A stretch of DNA of 35,377 bases from Dehalococcoidales bacterium (GTDB taxonomy: Bacteria; Chloroflexota; Dehalococcoidia; Dehalococcoidales; JAFGLR01), in NCBI GenBank assembly GCA_016927955.1, contig JAFGLR010000024.1:1-35377 (forward strand), in the 5' to 3' direction. Numbering within the stretch: position 1 is the first letter of the stretch; each line of letters begins with the position of its first letter. Below are positions 24,229 to 34,173 of the stretch, piece after piece. The position numbers and the translations under genes were made by a program. The notes beneath the pieces are model-generated. The model made no database searches. It was not told where the DNA came from and worked only from the letters and a program-made list of their open reading frames with translations.

Positions 24229-24807
24229 TTACTTCAATTGAACCGGTCTGGCAATAATCAGGTAGTTATAAGGCGGAATGTCCTCTATACTCTCGGTGAT
24301 AAACCCTGCCCTTTCGATGAGTTCTTTTGCTTTGGCTTCACTGAATCTGATTTCGTAAGGCGGACCGAACTCCATGTGAATTTTCTTGAAATCTAGGTCG
24401 CCCAGTTTCCCGTTTGCTTTGAGCATCCGGTGTGCATTCTGTAACACAATAGAGGGTTCAACAAAATCATGTAAATCGATACCGAAGAACACAATATCGG
24501 CAAAAGCTTCCCCGAAGCAAGTCGTAGCGGCATCGCTGGCCGTAATTATTAAATTCTTCAGGTCAGCCGATTTGGCTCTTTCATTAAGCTCTGCGATAGC
24601 TTCCTCGTTGACATCAAGGCCGTAAATAGTTCCTTTTTCGCCGACAATTTTAGCGGCCGGGATGGCGAAATATCCGTTTCCGCAGCCGATATCAACAAAT
24701 ATATCACCTTGTTTCAGTCCGATTTTATTCAGTATAATTTCCGGGTTTTGCCACTGCCGTCTGAAATCATCCGGCATATAGCGGCAACCGTGATGATAGT
24801 GTGTCAT
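24229..24807 (-). CDS. Class I SAM-dependent methyltransferase
   Basis: This 192-aa methyltransferase has the SAM-binding motif I DIGCGNGYFAIPAA (about residue 38), motif II GLDVNEEAI, and NLIITASDAATTCFGEAFADIVFFGIDLHD as the post-II region. It lies between proB (45 bp) and proA (31 bp) on the same strand and is evidently co-transcribed with them, though it has no known role in proline synthesis. Its substrate is unknown. The HHGCRYMPDDFRRQWQNPE N-terminus is typical of small UbiE-like proteins annotated only as methyltransferases in anaerobes. Confidence 0.82.
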   Translation of the reverse strand: MTHYHHGCRYMPDDFRRQWQNPEIILNKIGLKQGDIFVDIGCGNGYFAIPAAKIVGEKGTIYGLDVNEEAIAELNERAKSADLKNLIITASDAATTCFGEAFADIVFFGIDLHDFVEPSIVLQNAHRMLKANGKLGDLDFKKIHMEFGPPYEIRFSEAKAKELIERAGFITESIEDIPPYNYLIIARPVQLK

Positions 24808-24852
24808 TCGTTTTTCTCACTCCGGTTAACGGTCTCTCCGTGGAACAGTTGC

Positions 24853-25992
24853 TTAGAGGATAACGAGATTGTTACGGTGGATTACCTCTGCTCCGTAGTC
24901 GCATCCCAGCATCGTGGCGATTTTTTGAGACTGCATTCCCTTGATGATATTAATATCCTGGGCACTGTAATTCGTAATGCCTGCACCGAGGGTAGCTCCG
25001 GTCTCGTTTTGTATATTAATGATATCGCCGCGCTGGAATTTACCGTCAACCTTTTTAATACCGGCGGCCAGTAAACTTCTTTTTTGTTTTTTTAGTGCCT
25101 CTGCGGCACCATCATCGATGATAATCTTACCTTTGGTGCTTAAGCCGCTTAACATCCAGCGGTCACGGCTGTCCAGCTTGCTGGTAACCGGTTTAAAAAG
25201 CGTGCCGAGTTTTTCGCCGGAGATTACTTCGGGTAATATATCGGGGATTCTGCCGTTAGCTATGATTACGGCCACTCCCGAATCGGTAGCTAACCGTGCT
25301 GCTTCGATTTTGGTAATCATGCCGCCCATACCCAATTTGCTGGTCGTACCTTTTGCCAGCCGTTCTATGCCGGAATCTATATGTTCGACTTCCGGAATCA
25401 GTTTGGCATCGGCATTCGTGTGCGGGTCGGCGGTAAACAGACCGTCCACTTCGGTCAGTATCAAAAGGAGATCGGCATCAACCATATTGGCAACCATAGC
25501 CGAAAGGTTGTCGTTATCCCCGAATTTCGCCTCTTTAATTTCATCTACCGCCACCATATCGTTTTCATTAATGATGCTGATTACACCCAATTCCATCAAT
25601 GCCAACAGGGTATTGCGGGTGTTCAAGTAGCCCGAACGGTCCTTTAGATTGGTTTTGGTGAGAAGCCCCTGGGCAATTGTAATATTGTAAGGATCGAAAA
25701 GCTGCTCGTACGTGTTCATCAAGCGGCTCTGTCCCACACTAGAACATACCTGTTTGTAAGGAATGCCGTTTACTTTTTTCGGCAGGCCTAGTTTATCTTT
25801 CCCGGACGCAATTGCTCCCGAACTGACTATAATTATTTCACAACCCTGCCGGTGCAGCCGGGCTATTTGTGCCACCAGCTTTGCCATCATATCATGGTTC
25901 AGATGACTGGTATCGTTGGTCAGGAGACTGGTGCCCAGTTTTATTACAATGCGGTTGTAAACCGTTTTCGTCTTTTTCTTATCTTTAACCAT
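24853..25992 (-). CDS. proB: Glutamate 5-kinase (kinase + PUA domain)
   Basis: This is the first enzyme of proline synthesis: glutamate plus ATP to gamma-glutamyl phosphate. The amino-acid kinase domain has [53 protein letters not shown] and [17 protein letters not shown]-terminal PUA domain begins around residue 275. The ORF track starts at 26052, but the ATG at 25992 (MVKDKKKTK) fits the family start better and gives 379 aa. There is no ribosome-binding site. A perfect TATAAT lies with a 6-nt gap before this ATG, suggesting a leaderless mRNA. Confidence 0.94.
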   Translation of the reverse strand: MVKDKKKTKTVYNRIVIKLGTSLLTNDTSHLNHDMMAKLVAQIARLHRQGCEIIIVSSGAIASGKDKLGLPKKVNGIPYKQVCSSVGQSRLMNTYEQLFDPYNITIAQGLLTKTNLKDRSGYLNTRNTLLALMELGVISIINENDMVAVDEIKEAKFGDNDNLSAMVANMVDADLLLILTEVDGLFTADPHTNADAKLIPEVEHIDSGIERLAKGTTSKLGMGGMITKIEAARLATDSGVAVIIANGRIPDILPEVISGEKLGTLFKPVTSKLDSRDRWMLSGLSTKGKIIIDDGAAEALKKQKRSLLAAGIKKVDGKFQRGDIINIQNETGATLGAGITNYSAQDINIIKGMQSQKIATMLGCDYGAEVIHRNNLVIL

Positions 25993-25998
25993 AACGAT

Positions 25999-26004
25999 AT
26001 TATA
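25999..26004 (-). promoter_or_regulatory. -10 box placed for a leaderless proB transcript
   Basis: The minus strand reads TATAAT-ATCGTT-ATG, so transcription would begin at or next to the proB start codon. The -35 region is not convincing. Confidence 0.4.
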
Positions 26005-26085
26005 GCAAGCAGAAATAAAAACATAAACAGGGTATGCCTGTAAACCTCGCAATAATTAAGGCAGGCATGTTAAAATCATTGTGGA

Positions 26086-26110
26086 GGGCTAGTCCGTTTA
26101 CGGCTAGCCC
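26086..26110 (+). other. Hairpin in the mfd leader
   Basis: GGGCTAG(T)CCG pairs with CGGCTAGCCC around a TTTA loop, giving a 10-bp stem with one bulged T. It ends 18 bp before the mfd ATG. No T-run follows, so it is not a standard terminator. It may shape translation of mfd. Confidence 0.4.
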
Positions 26111-26128
26111 CGATGGTATTTGGGGAAA

Positions 26129-29100
26129 ATGAGTTTCATACTGACAGCACTATTAAAGTTAATCGATAGAAACCCGGCTATTGCTAATTTAGTCGATACA
26201 CTGAAACACGTTGGTACGACCTCACGGATAGAGGTACCGGATGCGGTAAAGCCGTACCTTATTGCGGCGGTGCATCATCATATAAAGCGTCCGGTACTGG
26301 TGGTTACTTCACAACCGGAAGAAGCCAAAAACCTGTTCGAACAGATAACCTGCTGGACCGGGACAGACGCTGTCCGGTTATTTCCCGAACCTGATGCCTT
26401 GCCTTACCAGAGGGTAGTCACTAACTCGACTACTGAAGCAGAGCGGCTTGAAGCCCTGGCATTGCTGGCGAAACCGTATGGTAATATCCCGTTAGTGGTT
26501 ACTTCTATTCCGGCCGTATTACACAAGACTCCGTCTGCCGGCGAATTTATTAACGCCTGTCACCATATCAAATCCGGGGAAAAAACCGACCTTTTGTATT
26601 TGTTACGCCGCTGGGAACAGATTGGTTACCGCAGCGATACGCTGGTGGAAATCCCGGGCACTATGAGCCGCCGCGGCGGTATCCTGGACATCTTTCCACC
26701 TGCGAGCGATATGCCGTTCCGTCTTGAATTCCTCGGCAATACTATCGAAAGTATCCGCACTTTTGACCCTGTCAGCCAGCGTTCTTTAAGTAAAGTAAAC
26801 TCAATTTCCATTTGTCCTGCCACCGAGGTGTTTTTACCTTTGAAAATGGATCCATTACAGCTTAACCGGGTAATTGAGAAGTTAGATTACAAAGGCTGTT
26901 CGGCTGAGATATGCCGGCAGTTTGAGCAAGAATTGGAAATGCTGTCGGACCGGCAGCGACCGCGTAACTTACCCTTTTATGCTCCCTTGTTTAATAACGA
27001 TACGATACTGCAATATTTACCACCGAATGGACTGCTTATACTGGATGAACCGGATTTGCAGAAGCAGACCGCAGAAATATTCGACCGGGAAATGAGCGAT
27101 TTGCGGGCCCAGAGAATACAATCCGGTGAGTTACCGGAAAGTTACCCCAGGCCGTATTTCGGCTGGGGAGAAATCAGCCCGGTAATTGATGGTAAATCAC
27201 GTTTAATTCTTGCTGCCTTCGGGATTAGTGAAACTGAAACGGTACCGTCAGGCTTTTCTGTTTTCCCCGGTTTCGGCGGTCAGTTGCCTCAATTTATTGA
27301 AAAAGTTAAACAGCTACTGAAGCAGAAACGGCGTCTTGTTATTACCAGCTATCAGGCCGGCCGTTTAGAAGAATTATTCGATGAAGCCGGTCTTACGGTT
27401 ACACCGACTACTGAAATAAAGCAGCTTCCTTTACCGGGTTCGATAACCCTTGTACAGGGTTCTCTGTCTGCCGGTTGGTCGCTAAACAATGAGACATATG
27501 TTTTCACCGATGCGGAAATATTTGGCTTTGTTAAGCGAAACCGCCTGGTGCATAAACATCCGGTTGCCCGGCATAAAATGTATACCGATTTCGTTCCCGG
27601 TGACTTCGTCGTTCATATTGAGCATGGTATCGGGAAATTTGCCGGTGTCATCAATATGGGCAATAACGGCAAACAGCGGGAGTATCTCGTTTTAAAATAT
27701 GCTGCCGGTGACAAGCTTTATGTCCCGACCGATCAGATTGACCGCGTTACTAGATACATCGGGGCCGGAGAAAAGCCGCCGGTTTTGACGCGTTTGGGGA
27801 CGCAGGAGTGGTCGCAGACTAAAAAACGGGTCAAGGAATCGGTTGAGAATGTGGCTAAAGATTTGTTGGCTCTGTATGCAGCCCGTGAAGCCCTGCCTGG
27901 CTTTGCTTTTACTCCGGATAATCTCTGGCAGCAGGAATTCGAGGCTTCATTCCCTTACATCGAAACGCCGGATCAGATTGACGCCGTGAACCGGGTAAAA
28001 GAGGATATGGAAAAACCGAAACCGATGGACCGTCTGGTGTGCGGTGACGTAGGTTACGGCAAGACGGAAATTGCGGTCAGAGCAGCCTTTAAGGCTGTTA
28101 TGGACGGTAAACAGGTTGCGGTGTTAGTCCCGACAACCATTCTGGCCCAACAGCATTACAACACTTTCCGCGAGCGTATGGAAGCCTTTCCGGTGCAAAT
28201 CGATATGTTAAGCCGTTTCCGGACGAATAAAGAACAGAAAGCAGCTTTAGCGGGTCTGGCTGACGGCAACGTCGATATCTGTATCGGTACTCACCGTCTT
28301 ATTCAAAAGGATGTCGAGTTTAAGAACCTGGGGTTATTGATTATCGATGAAGAGCAGCGTTTTGGCGTTGCTCACAAGGAATACCTTAAAAAACTACGCA
28401 GGGACGTTCATGTTCTGACACTCAGTGCGACACCAATTCCGCGCACCCTGCATATGGCACTGGTCGGCGTCCGTGATATGAGCACGATAGAGACACCTCC
28501 GGAAGCCCGTTTGCCCATTAAAACCTACATTGCCGAATATGATGACCGACTGGTACGTGAGGCTATTCTAAAAGAAATGGAGCGTAACGGACAGGTCTTT
28601 TTCGTCCATAACCGCGTCCAGTCCATTTATCAAATGGCAGCTAAGCTTCAGATACTCGTACCGGAAGCCCGTGTCTCCGTCGCTCACGGTCGGATGCGGG
28701 AGGGCGAACTGGAAAAAGTAATGACGGAATTTATCGCAGGTAAGACCGATGTATTAGTTTGCAGCACTATTATCGAATCGGGTTTGGACATGCCGAATGT
28801 GAATACGATGATTGTGAACCGGGCTGACAAATTCGGGCTGACGCAATTATACCAGCTAAGAGGCAGGATTGGCCGCGGCACCAATCTGGCTTACGCCTAT
28901 TTTCTTTATGATAAAGGTAAAAATATATCACCGACTGCCGAAAAACGTCTTAAAACTATTTACGAGGCTACAGAGTTGGGGGCCGGTTTCGGTATTGCAT
29001 TGAAAGACCTGGAGATACGGGGTGCCGGTACTTTACTGGGTATTCGGCAGAGCGGTTATATCAGCTCGGTCGGTTTTGAACTTTATTTACGGTTGTTAGG

Positions 29101-29587
29101 ACAGGCAGTCGAAGAGTTAAAAAGCAAACGGGCCGGTACGGATGGAGAAAAAGTAAAGCAGCTCGAATTACCGGAAACAACTATAGATTTACCGTTACCC
29201 GCCTATATACCCGGTGATTATATCGCGGACGTGGATACCCGTATTGCTCTTTACCAAAGCCTGTCCAAGGCCGACGCACGGCAAATCGAACGGCTGGCCG
29301 GTGATTTCAAAGACCGGTTCGGGGCACCTCCGGCAGAAGTGAATAATCTGTTGTATGCCGTCAGGTTGAAAGCCTTAGCTGCAAATGCCGTCATCGAATC
29401 TATTTCTACGGAAGACGGACGGATAGTCATCAGACGTTTTAGAGGAATGCCCTTTAACCGGTATAAACTACGTGATTTCATGAGAGAAGGTATAGATATC
29501 GGTATCACACATCTGTATATCGATCCAAAACTGGTTGGAGACTGGCCGGTAGTACTGGAAGAGGTAGTAAGGAGAGTAATTTCATAA
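26129..29587 (+). CDS. mfd: Transcription-repair coupling factor Mfd
   Basis: This 1152-aa ATP-dependent translocase removes stalled RNA polymerase and recruits UvrA. The N-terminal UvrB-like region has [26 protein letters not shown] and [13 protein letters not shown]. The RNA polymerase-interacting domain is at [16 protein letters not shown]. The helicase core has Walker [16 protein letters not shown] (about residue 638), DEEQRFG (about 740) and [27 protein letters not shown] and the TRG region follow, and the C-terminal domain is complete. The TTG at 26120 is possible, but the in-frame ATG at 26129, after GGGGAAA, is preferred. All domains appear intact. Confidence 0.96.
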   Translation: MSFILTALLKLIDRNPAIANLVDTLKHVGTTSRIEVPDAVKPYLIAAVHHHIKRPVLVVTSQPEEAKNLFEQITCWTGTDAVRLFPEPDALPYQRVVTNSTTEAERLEALALLAKPYGNIPLVVTSIPAVLHKTPSAGEFINACHHIKSGEKTDLLYLLRRWEQIGYRSDTLVEIPGTMSRRGGILDIFPPASDMPFRLEFLGNTIESIRTFDPVSQRSLSKVNSISICPATEVFLPLKMDPLQLNRVIEKLDYKGCSAEICRQFEQELEMLSDRQRPRNLPFYAPLFNNDTILQYLPPNGLLILDEPDLQKQTAEIFDREMSDLRAQRIQSGELPESYPRPYFGWGEISPVIDGKSRLILAAFGISETETVPSGFSVFPGFGGQLPQFIEKVKQLLKQKRRLVITSYQAGRLEELFDEAGLTVTPTTEIKQLPLPGSITLVQGSLSAGWSLNNETYVFTDAEIFGFVKRNRLVHKHPVARHKMYTDFVPGDFVVHIEHGIGKFAGVINMGNNGKQREYLVLKYAAGDKLYVPTDQIDRVTRYIGAGEKPPVLTRLGTQEWSQTKKRVKESVENVAKDLLALYAAREALPGFAFTPDNLWQQEFEASFPYIETPDQIDAVNRVKEDMEKPKPMDRLVCGDVGYGKTEIAVRAAFKAVMDGKQVAVLVPTTILAQQHYNTFRERMEAFPVQIDMLSRFRTNKEQKAALAGLADGNVDICIGTHRLIQKDVEFKNLGLLIIDEEQRFGVAHKEYLKKLRRDVHVLTLSATPIPRTLHMALVGVRDMSTIETPPEARLPIKTYIAEYDDRLVREAILKEMERNGQVFFVHNRVQSIYQMAAKLQILVPEARVSVAHGRMREGELEKVMTEFIAGKTDVLVCSTIIESGLDMPNVNTMIVNRADKFGLTQLYQLRGRIGRGTNLAYAYFLYDKGKNISPTAEKRLKTIYEATELGAGFGIALKDLEIRGAGTLLGIRQSGYISSVGFELYLRLLGQAVEELKSKRAGTDGEKVKQLELPETTIDLPLPAYIPGDYIADVDTRIALYQSLSKADARQIERLAGDFKDRFGAPPAEVNNLLYAVRLKALAANAVIESISTEDGRIVIRRFRGMPFNRYKLRDFMREGIDIGITHLYIDPKLVGDWPVVLEEVVRRVIS

Positions 29588-29644
29588 AGAAAATTAATCT
29601 CCCATTATAATAAAACAGGGTAACTCCAGTATGCCTGTCTTGAA

Positions 29645-29932
29645 TTAAGTACGTCTGGTTCTGATTATAATGAGAATAACGACGGCAATTACTAATAGGA
29701 CACCAACGATAATACCGGCGATAAGCGCAATATTAAACGTAGGCTGTGGCAGAGGTGGAGCAGTCACTGTGTAAGTCGTCGGGGTAGTAGAGGTAACAGT
29801 GACAGTTGTTGTCGGCGATCCGGTTACCGTAACAGTTATCGGTGTATCAGCAGATACCGGTACTGCTGCGATGATACTGATGAGCGGCAATAATATTAAA
29901 ATAAGGAAGATGGCGAGAACTTTTCTATTCAT
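29645..29932 (-). CDS. Small secreted, membrane-anchored Thr/Val-rich protein
   Basis: This 95-aa protein has an N-terminal signal peptide (MNRKVLAIFLILILLPLISIIAAVPVSA, likely cleaved before DTP). A short extracellular stretch of alternating Thr/Val and Pro (TVTVTGSPTTTVTVTSTTPTTYTVTAPPLPQP) follows. The C-terminal membrane helix is IALIAGIIVGVLLVIAVVILIII, with a basic RTRRT tail. This topology resembles tiny surface stalk or anchor proteins. The ATG at 29932 is chosen because AGGAG lies 8 nt upstream; the GTG of the track start overlaps that site. A good promoter sits upstream. No family is recognised. Confidence 0.7.
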   Translation of the reverse strand: MNRKVLAIFLILILLPLISIIAAVPVSADTPITVTVTGSPTTTVTVTSTTPTTYTVTAPPLPQPTFNIALIAGIIVGVLLVIAVVILIIIRTRRT

Positions 29933-29991
29933 AGAAGTCACTCCTAAACTATTCTATCCTATATAAGAAGCTAAACATCGCTAGGTTAAAT

Positions 29992-30019
29992 ATTATAGCA
30001 CGATAATATAAATATGCAA
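29992..30019 (-). promoter_or_regulatory. Predicted promoter of the Thr/Val-rich protein gene
   Basis: On the minus strand TTGCAT (30019-30014) and a perfect TATAAT (29997-29992) are 16 bp apart, about 60 bp upstream of the start codon. An ATAGCCTT/AAGGCTAT hairpin (30019-30042) lies just upstream. Confidence 0.5.
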
Positions 30020-30105
30020 TAGCCTTTTAGTTTTAAGGCTATGAAAAATACCCGGATAAAAGAAATAAGTGGACTATTATAATATTCTTCATATTCTTTT
30101 AAACT

Positions 30106-30135
30106 TTGTGAAGTATATTAATAATGGAGTATAAT
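30106..30135 (+). promoter_or_regulatory. Predicted promoter of the B12-type radical SAM gene
   Basis: TTGTGA (30106-30111) and a perfect TATAAT (30130-30135) are 18 bp apart, 36 bp before the TTG start codon. It diverges from the promoter at 29992-30019. Confidence 0.5.
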
Positions 30136-30171
30136 TATATAAATATAGTCCGATTTTATTAAGGAGAAATT

Positions 30172-31698
30172 TTGAAAATACTTTTAGTATATCCAGCATA
30201 TCCTGATACATTCTGGAGCTTTAAATATGCCCTGAAAGTCATCCGTAAAAAGGCCGCCTATCCGCCGCTAGGTCTACTTACTGTGGCTTCGATGATGCCC
30301 TATCAATGGGAAAAGAAACTGGTAGATTTGAATGTATCGCCTTTGACCGATACCCAAATTAAATGGGCTGACTACGTATTTATTAGCGGTATGGTAGTAC
30401 AGCGTGATTCCGCCAGAGAAGTTATTGCCCGATGCAATAAACTGCAAGCTAAGGTAATCGCCGGCGGCCCTCTATTTACAACAGAGTTCGATGAATTTAC
30501 CGGTGTTGACCATTTTGTGTTGAATGAGGCTGAAGTAACGCTTAAAGCCTTTTTGTCTGATTTAGCACAAGGCACACCCAAACCCATTTATACTTCTGAT
30601 GAACGTCCCGATATTACCCAAACCCCTGTGCCGATGTGGTCGCTAATAAATAGAAGTAAATATTCTGCGATGAATATCCAATATTCCCGTGGATGTCCTT
30701 TCAATTGTGAATTTTGTGATATTGTCATTCTGAACGGACATACCCCGCGTACCAAGACTCCCCAACAAGTTATTGCCGAACTCGAAGCTCTTTATCACAG
30801 CGGTTGGCGGGAAAGTATACTCATTGTTGATGACAACTTTATTGGCAATAAAAAGAAGCTAAAGGAAGAGATTTTACCGGCAATTACTGTTTGGATGAAA
30901 CAGCACGGTTACCCGTTTACTTTCCAGACCGAGGCCTCCGTTAACCTTTCGGATGACGAAGAGCTGATGAATCTGATGGTAGAAGCCGGTTTCAATAAAG
31001 TATTCGTCGGCATCGAGTCACCGAATGAAGATAGTCTCGTAGAATGCAGTAAGGCACAGAACACCAAACGCGACCTAGTAGCGGCAGTCCAGACATTACA
31101 CCGCCACGGCCTCGAGGTAATGGGCGGATTTATTGTTGGGTTCGATAATGACCCGGTTAGCATCTTCAAGAACCAGATTAACTTCATTCAAAAAAGCGGT
31201 GTAGTAACGGCAATGGTCGGTTTATTAAATGCTCCCCGCGGCACCCGTCTCTACCAGCGTTTGGGTAAAGAAAACCGGCTGATTAAGAACTTTTCCGGTG
31301 ATAATACCGATTTGTCCCTGAATTTTACACCGAAAATGGATCCGACTAAACTGATAAACGGATATAAAAATATTTTACATACTATTTATAACCAGAAGTA
31401 CTATTATGAAAGAATAATGACTTTTATCAAGGAATATAAACCGATTAATAAGAGGAAAGTGCCGATGGTGCACTGGTATCAAGTACGCGCATTTTTTAGT
31501 ATTGTCTGGCTACTGGGTATTGTCGATAAAGGCCGTAATCATTTCTGGAAACTGATTGGTTCTACACTGATTAAAAAACCGAAATCAATCGCGCTCGCTT
31601 TTGGTTATGCCCTTTACGGGTTACACTTCCGTAAAGTATTCCAGAAATATATCGAAAACGCTCCGGTAAAAATTCCGGTTTCCGAAACCGAAATCTAG
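30172..31698 (+). CDS. B12-binding-domain radical SAM protein (DUF4070 type)
   Basis: This 508-aa protein has an N-terminal Rossmann-like B12-binding domain (MKILLVYPAYPDTFWSFKYAL..., VIAGGPLFTTEFDEF). It lacks the DxHxxG base-off cobalamin motif, as is usual in this subgroup. The canonical radical SAM cluster CPFNCEFC follows (Cys175, Cys179, Cys182), with ILIVDDNFIGNKKK, KVFVGIESPNEDSL and GFIVGFDNDP. A C-terminal DUF4070-like helical domain starts near residue 375. The family includes hopanoid methylases (HpnP/HpnR) and many uncharacterised methyltransferases, so lipid or other C-methylation is possible. The start is TTG after AAGGAG, and it is transcribed alone. Confidence 0.87.
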   Translation: MKILLVYPAYPDTFWSFKYALKVIRKKAAYPPLGLLTVASMMPYQWEKKLVDLNVSPLTDTQIKWADYVFISGMVVQRDSAREVIARCNKLQAKVIAGGPLFTTEFDEFTGVDHFVLNEAEVTLKAFLSDLAQGTPKPIYTSDERPDITQTPVPMWSLINRSKYSAMNIQYSRGCPFNCEFCDIVILNGHTPRTKTPQQVIAELEALYHSGWRESILIVDDNFIGNKKKLKEEILPAITVWMKQHGYPFTFQTEASVNLSDDEELMNLMVEAGFNKVFVGIESPNEDSLVECSKAQNTKRDLVAAVQTLHRHGLEVMGGFIVGFDNDPVSIFKNQINFIQKSGVVTAMVGLLNAPRGTRLYQRLGKENRLIKNFSGDNTDLSLNFTPKMDPTKLINGYKNILHTIYNQKYYYERIMTFIKEYKPINKRKVPMVHWYQVRAFFSIVWLLGIVDKGRNHFWKLIGSTLIKKPKSIALAFGYALYGLHFRKVFQKYIENAPVKIPVSETEI

Positions 31699-31713
31699 AT
31701 AAAAGTAAAAACA

Positions 31714-31758
31714 ATAATCAAGGCCGCCTTTAGGATAACTAAAGGCGGCCTTGATTAT
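31714..31758. terminator. Perfect 20-bp bidirectional terminator hairpin
   Basis: ATAATCAAGGCCGCCTTTAG, loop GATAA, and its exact reverse complement form a GC-cored 20-bp stem between convergent genes (the radical SAM gene and degV). Flanking A/T-rich arms at each end provide U-rich RNA in both directions. Confidence 0.8.
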
Positions 31759-31792
31759 ATTTCTAACCAGACCAAAAAAACGATGGTTAACT

Positions 31793-32632
31793 TTATGCTT
31801 CACTTCTCAGTGCAACGAATAAAATATTCGGTCCACCGTGTACGCCTAGTGCCGGTCCAAGTCTGGCAATCCTAATACGTTCTCTTGGGAATAGATTACC
31901 CAATCGGGCGGCTAAAGCGGTTGCATCGTCTAAGGTTGTATTATAAATTACAGACAATTCTTGAATATTGGTTGTGTTCTTAACAAATTCGAATAATTTA
32001 TCGATACCCTGGACTCGGTTGCGAACCCGGCCACTGGGTACTAATACGCCATCTTTAATAGATAACATTGGTTTTACACTTAATATCGAGCCTAGTAGTG
32101 CCTGGACTTTACCGATGCGTCCGCCTAAAGCTAAATATTTCAGAGTATCAAGGAGACCAAGTAAGTGAATCTTTGGAATATAGTGTTTTATTTCTTCTAC
32201 TATTTGCCGGATATCATCAACTGATTTAGCTAAGTTAGCAGCAGCGATAACCAATAGACCCAATCCCATTGTAACCAGTTGGGAGTCAACTACCTCAATC
32301 TGGCATTTTCCCCCTACAGATTCTTTTGCTTGTAAAGCTGAGTCATAGGTACCGCTTAATCTACTGGTGAGATGAATAGAAATAATTCCGTCAGCTTCTT
32401 GGGAAAGATTATGATATACTTCTATAAAATCCTGCGGGGGAATCTGGGTAGTACTTGGATGAATCGGATCGTGTATTAATCTATCGTAAAACTCATCTCC
32501 GGTGATATCAATATGATCACGATACACTTGGTTCCCGAAACGAAGGTATAGCGGAAGGACGGTAATTCCCAGTTCTTTAATTGTTTCAGGTGGTAGGTCG
32601 GCAGTACTATCAGTGACTATCTTAATCGTCAT
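31793..32632 (-). CDS. DegV family fatty-acid-binding protein
   Basis: This 279-aa DegV (FakB-like) protein binds fatty acids for phosphorylation by FakA in bacteria that have that system. The motifs are KIVTDSTADLPPETIKELGITVLPLYL, the HPSTTQIPPQDFIEVY stretch, ISIHLTSRLSGTYDSA and GLLDTLKYLALGGRIGK. All parts are present. It lies near fabD, fabG and acpP, which suits a fatty-acid link, but whether FakA exists in this organism cannot be seen here. Confidence 0.92.
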   Translation of the reverse strand: MTIKIVTDSTADLPPETIKELGITVLPLYLRFGNQVYRDHIDITGDEFYDRLIHDPIHPSTTQIPPQDFIEVYHNLSQEADGIISIHLTSRLSGTYDSALQAKESVGGKCQIEVVDSQLVTMGLGLLVIAAANLAKSVDDIRQIVEEIKHYIPKIHLLGLLDTLKYLALGGRIGKVQALLGSILSVKPMLSIKDGVLVPSGRVRNRVQGIDKLFEFVKNTTNIQELSVIYNTTLDDATALAARLGNLFPRERIRIARLGPALGVHGGPNILFVALRSEA

Positions 32633-32696
32633 TTAATTAATCTCTCTGCCTATACTACGCTGGGGTACTCTTGCCCTTTGATAATTATAATTATTA

Positions 32697-33404
32697 TTAC
32701 AAATATGTGTCTAACTCCAATAGGCTCATCATGCGCGGGCAATCCGTAATTTCCGGAGACAGGCTGTAACGGTCGATCATTAAAGCTATTTTAATTCCTG
32801 CATTACGTGCGCCGACAATATCCACTTTATATTGGTCACCTACGTATATAGCTTCGTCAGCGGTAACGCCGGCTTGTTTCAGAGCGAACCGAAAAATACC
32901 CGGGTCCGGTTTATCCGAACCTGCATCATACGGCGTAACTACGAAATCAATATATTTTTCGAGTCCCAATCTATTAATAAGAGGATTCATATCTTTAGCG
33001 TAGTTGGTAAGTAAGCCGATAGTCAGTTTTTTCTCTCTCAAATTCTTCATTACAGGCAGGACTTCGTCAAACAGGACAAAATCCAGTGTGTCCCCGAACA
33101 ATTCTTTGCCACGGAGGTATACTTTCGGAGGTAAGTCCACTTCGAATTTTAAACCGGCCTCGGTCATTAATACTTGTTCATAAAGAAAAAGTATCTTTTC
33201 CTGTTCTGCTGCACTCCTATTTCTAATGGGTTCTTTTATATTTTCCTCAAAATAATATTTGTCGGCGACAAGCAAAGGTTTAATCAGTTTGACCGGATCC
33301 ATATTGATTCCGAATTCCCGAAGAGCCCTGCTGTGCACCAGTTCGCGAGGCGGTTCATACCGGGCAAGCGTATTGAACCAATCGAAAATAACCGATTTAA
33401 TCAA
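32697..33404 (-). CDS. HAD-superfamily hydrolase
   Basis: This 235-aa phosphatase-type HAD protein starts MIKSVIFDWFNTLARYE, giving motif I DWFNT (nucleophile Asp8). It has an alpha-helical cap, motif II in IGLLTNYAKD, Lys in SDKPDPGIFRFAL and motif IV IYVGDQYKVDIVGARNAG. TTG is the start codon after AGGTGAT. It follows acpP by 8 bp. Subfamily and substrate are uncertain; HAD proteins of this type include phosphoglycolate phosphatase-like and nucleotidase-like enzymes. Confidence 0.88.
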   Translation of the reverse strand: MIKSVIFDWFNTLARYEPPRELVHSRALREFGINMDPVKLIKPLLVADKYYFEENIKEPIRNRSAAEQEKILFLYEQVLMTEAGLKFEVDLPPKVYLRGKELFGDTLDFVLFDEVLPVMKNLREKKLTIGLLTNYAKDMNPLINRLGLEKYIDFVVTPYDAGSDKPDPGIFRFALKQAGVTADEAIYVGDQYKVDIVGARNAGIKIALMIDRYSLSPEITDCPRMMSLLELDTYL

Positions 33405-33412
33405 GATATCAC

Positions 33413-33673
33413 CTACGAGTCTTTGATGCCATGTTCTTTAAGATAGTTTATGGCATCCTGAACGGTTACCAGTTTTTCAGTATCCTCATCAGGAATTTCC
33501 AGTTTTTTCCCATCCTTGCTGAATTCTTCTTCAAGTGACATTACCAGTTCTACAAGGTCGAGAGAGTCCGCTCCCAGATCCTCAACGAAACTGGCGGTGG
33601 GAACTACTTCATTTTCATTAACCCCTAATTGCTCAGCGGTTATATTTTTTACTCTTTCTAAAATTGAAGCCAC
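33413..33673 (-). CDS. acpP: Acyl carrier protein
   Basis: This 86-aa acidic carrier protein has the phosphopantetheine site [18 protein letters not shown] with Ser37. It carries the growing acyl chain in type II fatty acid synthesis. GTG is the start codon, with a strong GGAGG site. The segment [28 protein letters not shown] is standard for AcpP. It lies in the fabD-fabG-nusB-acpP order, 20 bp after nusB. Confidence 0.95.
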   Translation of the reverse strand: MASILERVKNITAEQLGVNENEVVPTASFVEDLGADSLDLVELVMSLEEEFSKDGKKLEIPDEDTEKLVTVQDAINYLKEHGIKDS

Positions 33674-33693
33674 AATTACCTCCTAATTATTTA

Positions 33694-34110
33694 CTATTTT
33701 TCGCGAGCTAAGTTACTAATTGACCCAAGCACGCCATTAATAAACTTGGATGAATGGTCACTACCAAATTCTTTAGCCAGTTCCACTGCCTCATCGATGG
33801 CGACTTTTACTGGTGTCTTATTATCAAGTAAAACTTCAAATATTGCAAGTCTGAGTATATTTCGGTCAACTAGCGAAATCTGGTCGAGAGGCCATGCCGG
33901 TGCGTATATTTTTATCTTTTCATCGATTATATTCCGGTTATTTAATACCTCAGCGACTAGCATCCGGGCAAATTGAGCATTCTCCTCCTGGAGTTTAGTC
34001 TCTTTAACCATACGGTTAGTTACCGATTCCGGTATATGCTTTGAAGCATCTATTTCATATAACGCCTGCAAAGCTGCTATCCTGGCTTTACGGCGTGAAC
34101 TTTTTACCAT
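33694..34110 (-). CDS. nusB: Transcription antitermination factor NusB
   Basis: This all-helical 138-aa protein of the rRNA antitermination complex binds boxA RNA with NusE/S10. It shows [17 protein letters not shown] at the N-terminus, [52 protein letters not shown] at the C-terminus, and normal length. The ORF track begins at 34131 (MMEYYII), but GGAG lies inside that extension. The ATG at 34110, 12 nt further on, is the likelier start. Confidence 0.93.
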   Translation of the reverse strand: MVKSSRRKARIAALQALYEIDASKHIPESVTNRMVKETKLQEENAQFARMLVAEVLNNRNIIDEKIKIYAPAWPLDQISLVDRNILRLAIFEVLLDNKTPVKVAIDEAVELAKEFGSDHSSKFINGVLGSISNLAREK

Positions 34111-34173
34111 AATTATATAGTACTCCATCATATATACGGCTTGCTTGAGAATAAAATGTCCGGGTTATTCCAT

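Noticed and set aside
24977-25630. A 217-codon plus-strand ORF opposite proB.
   Set aside because: It is fully antisense to a well-supported proB. The Ser/Ile/Pro-rich translation has no domain signature.
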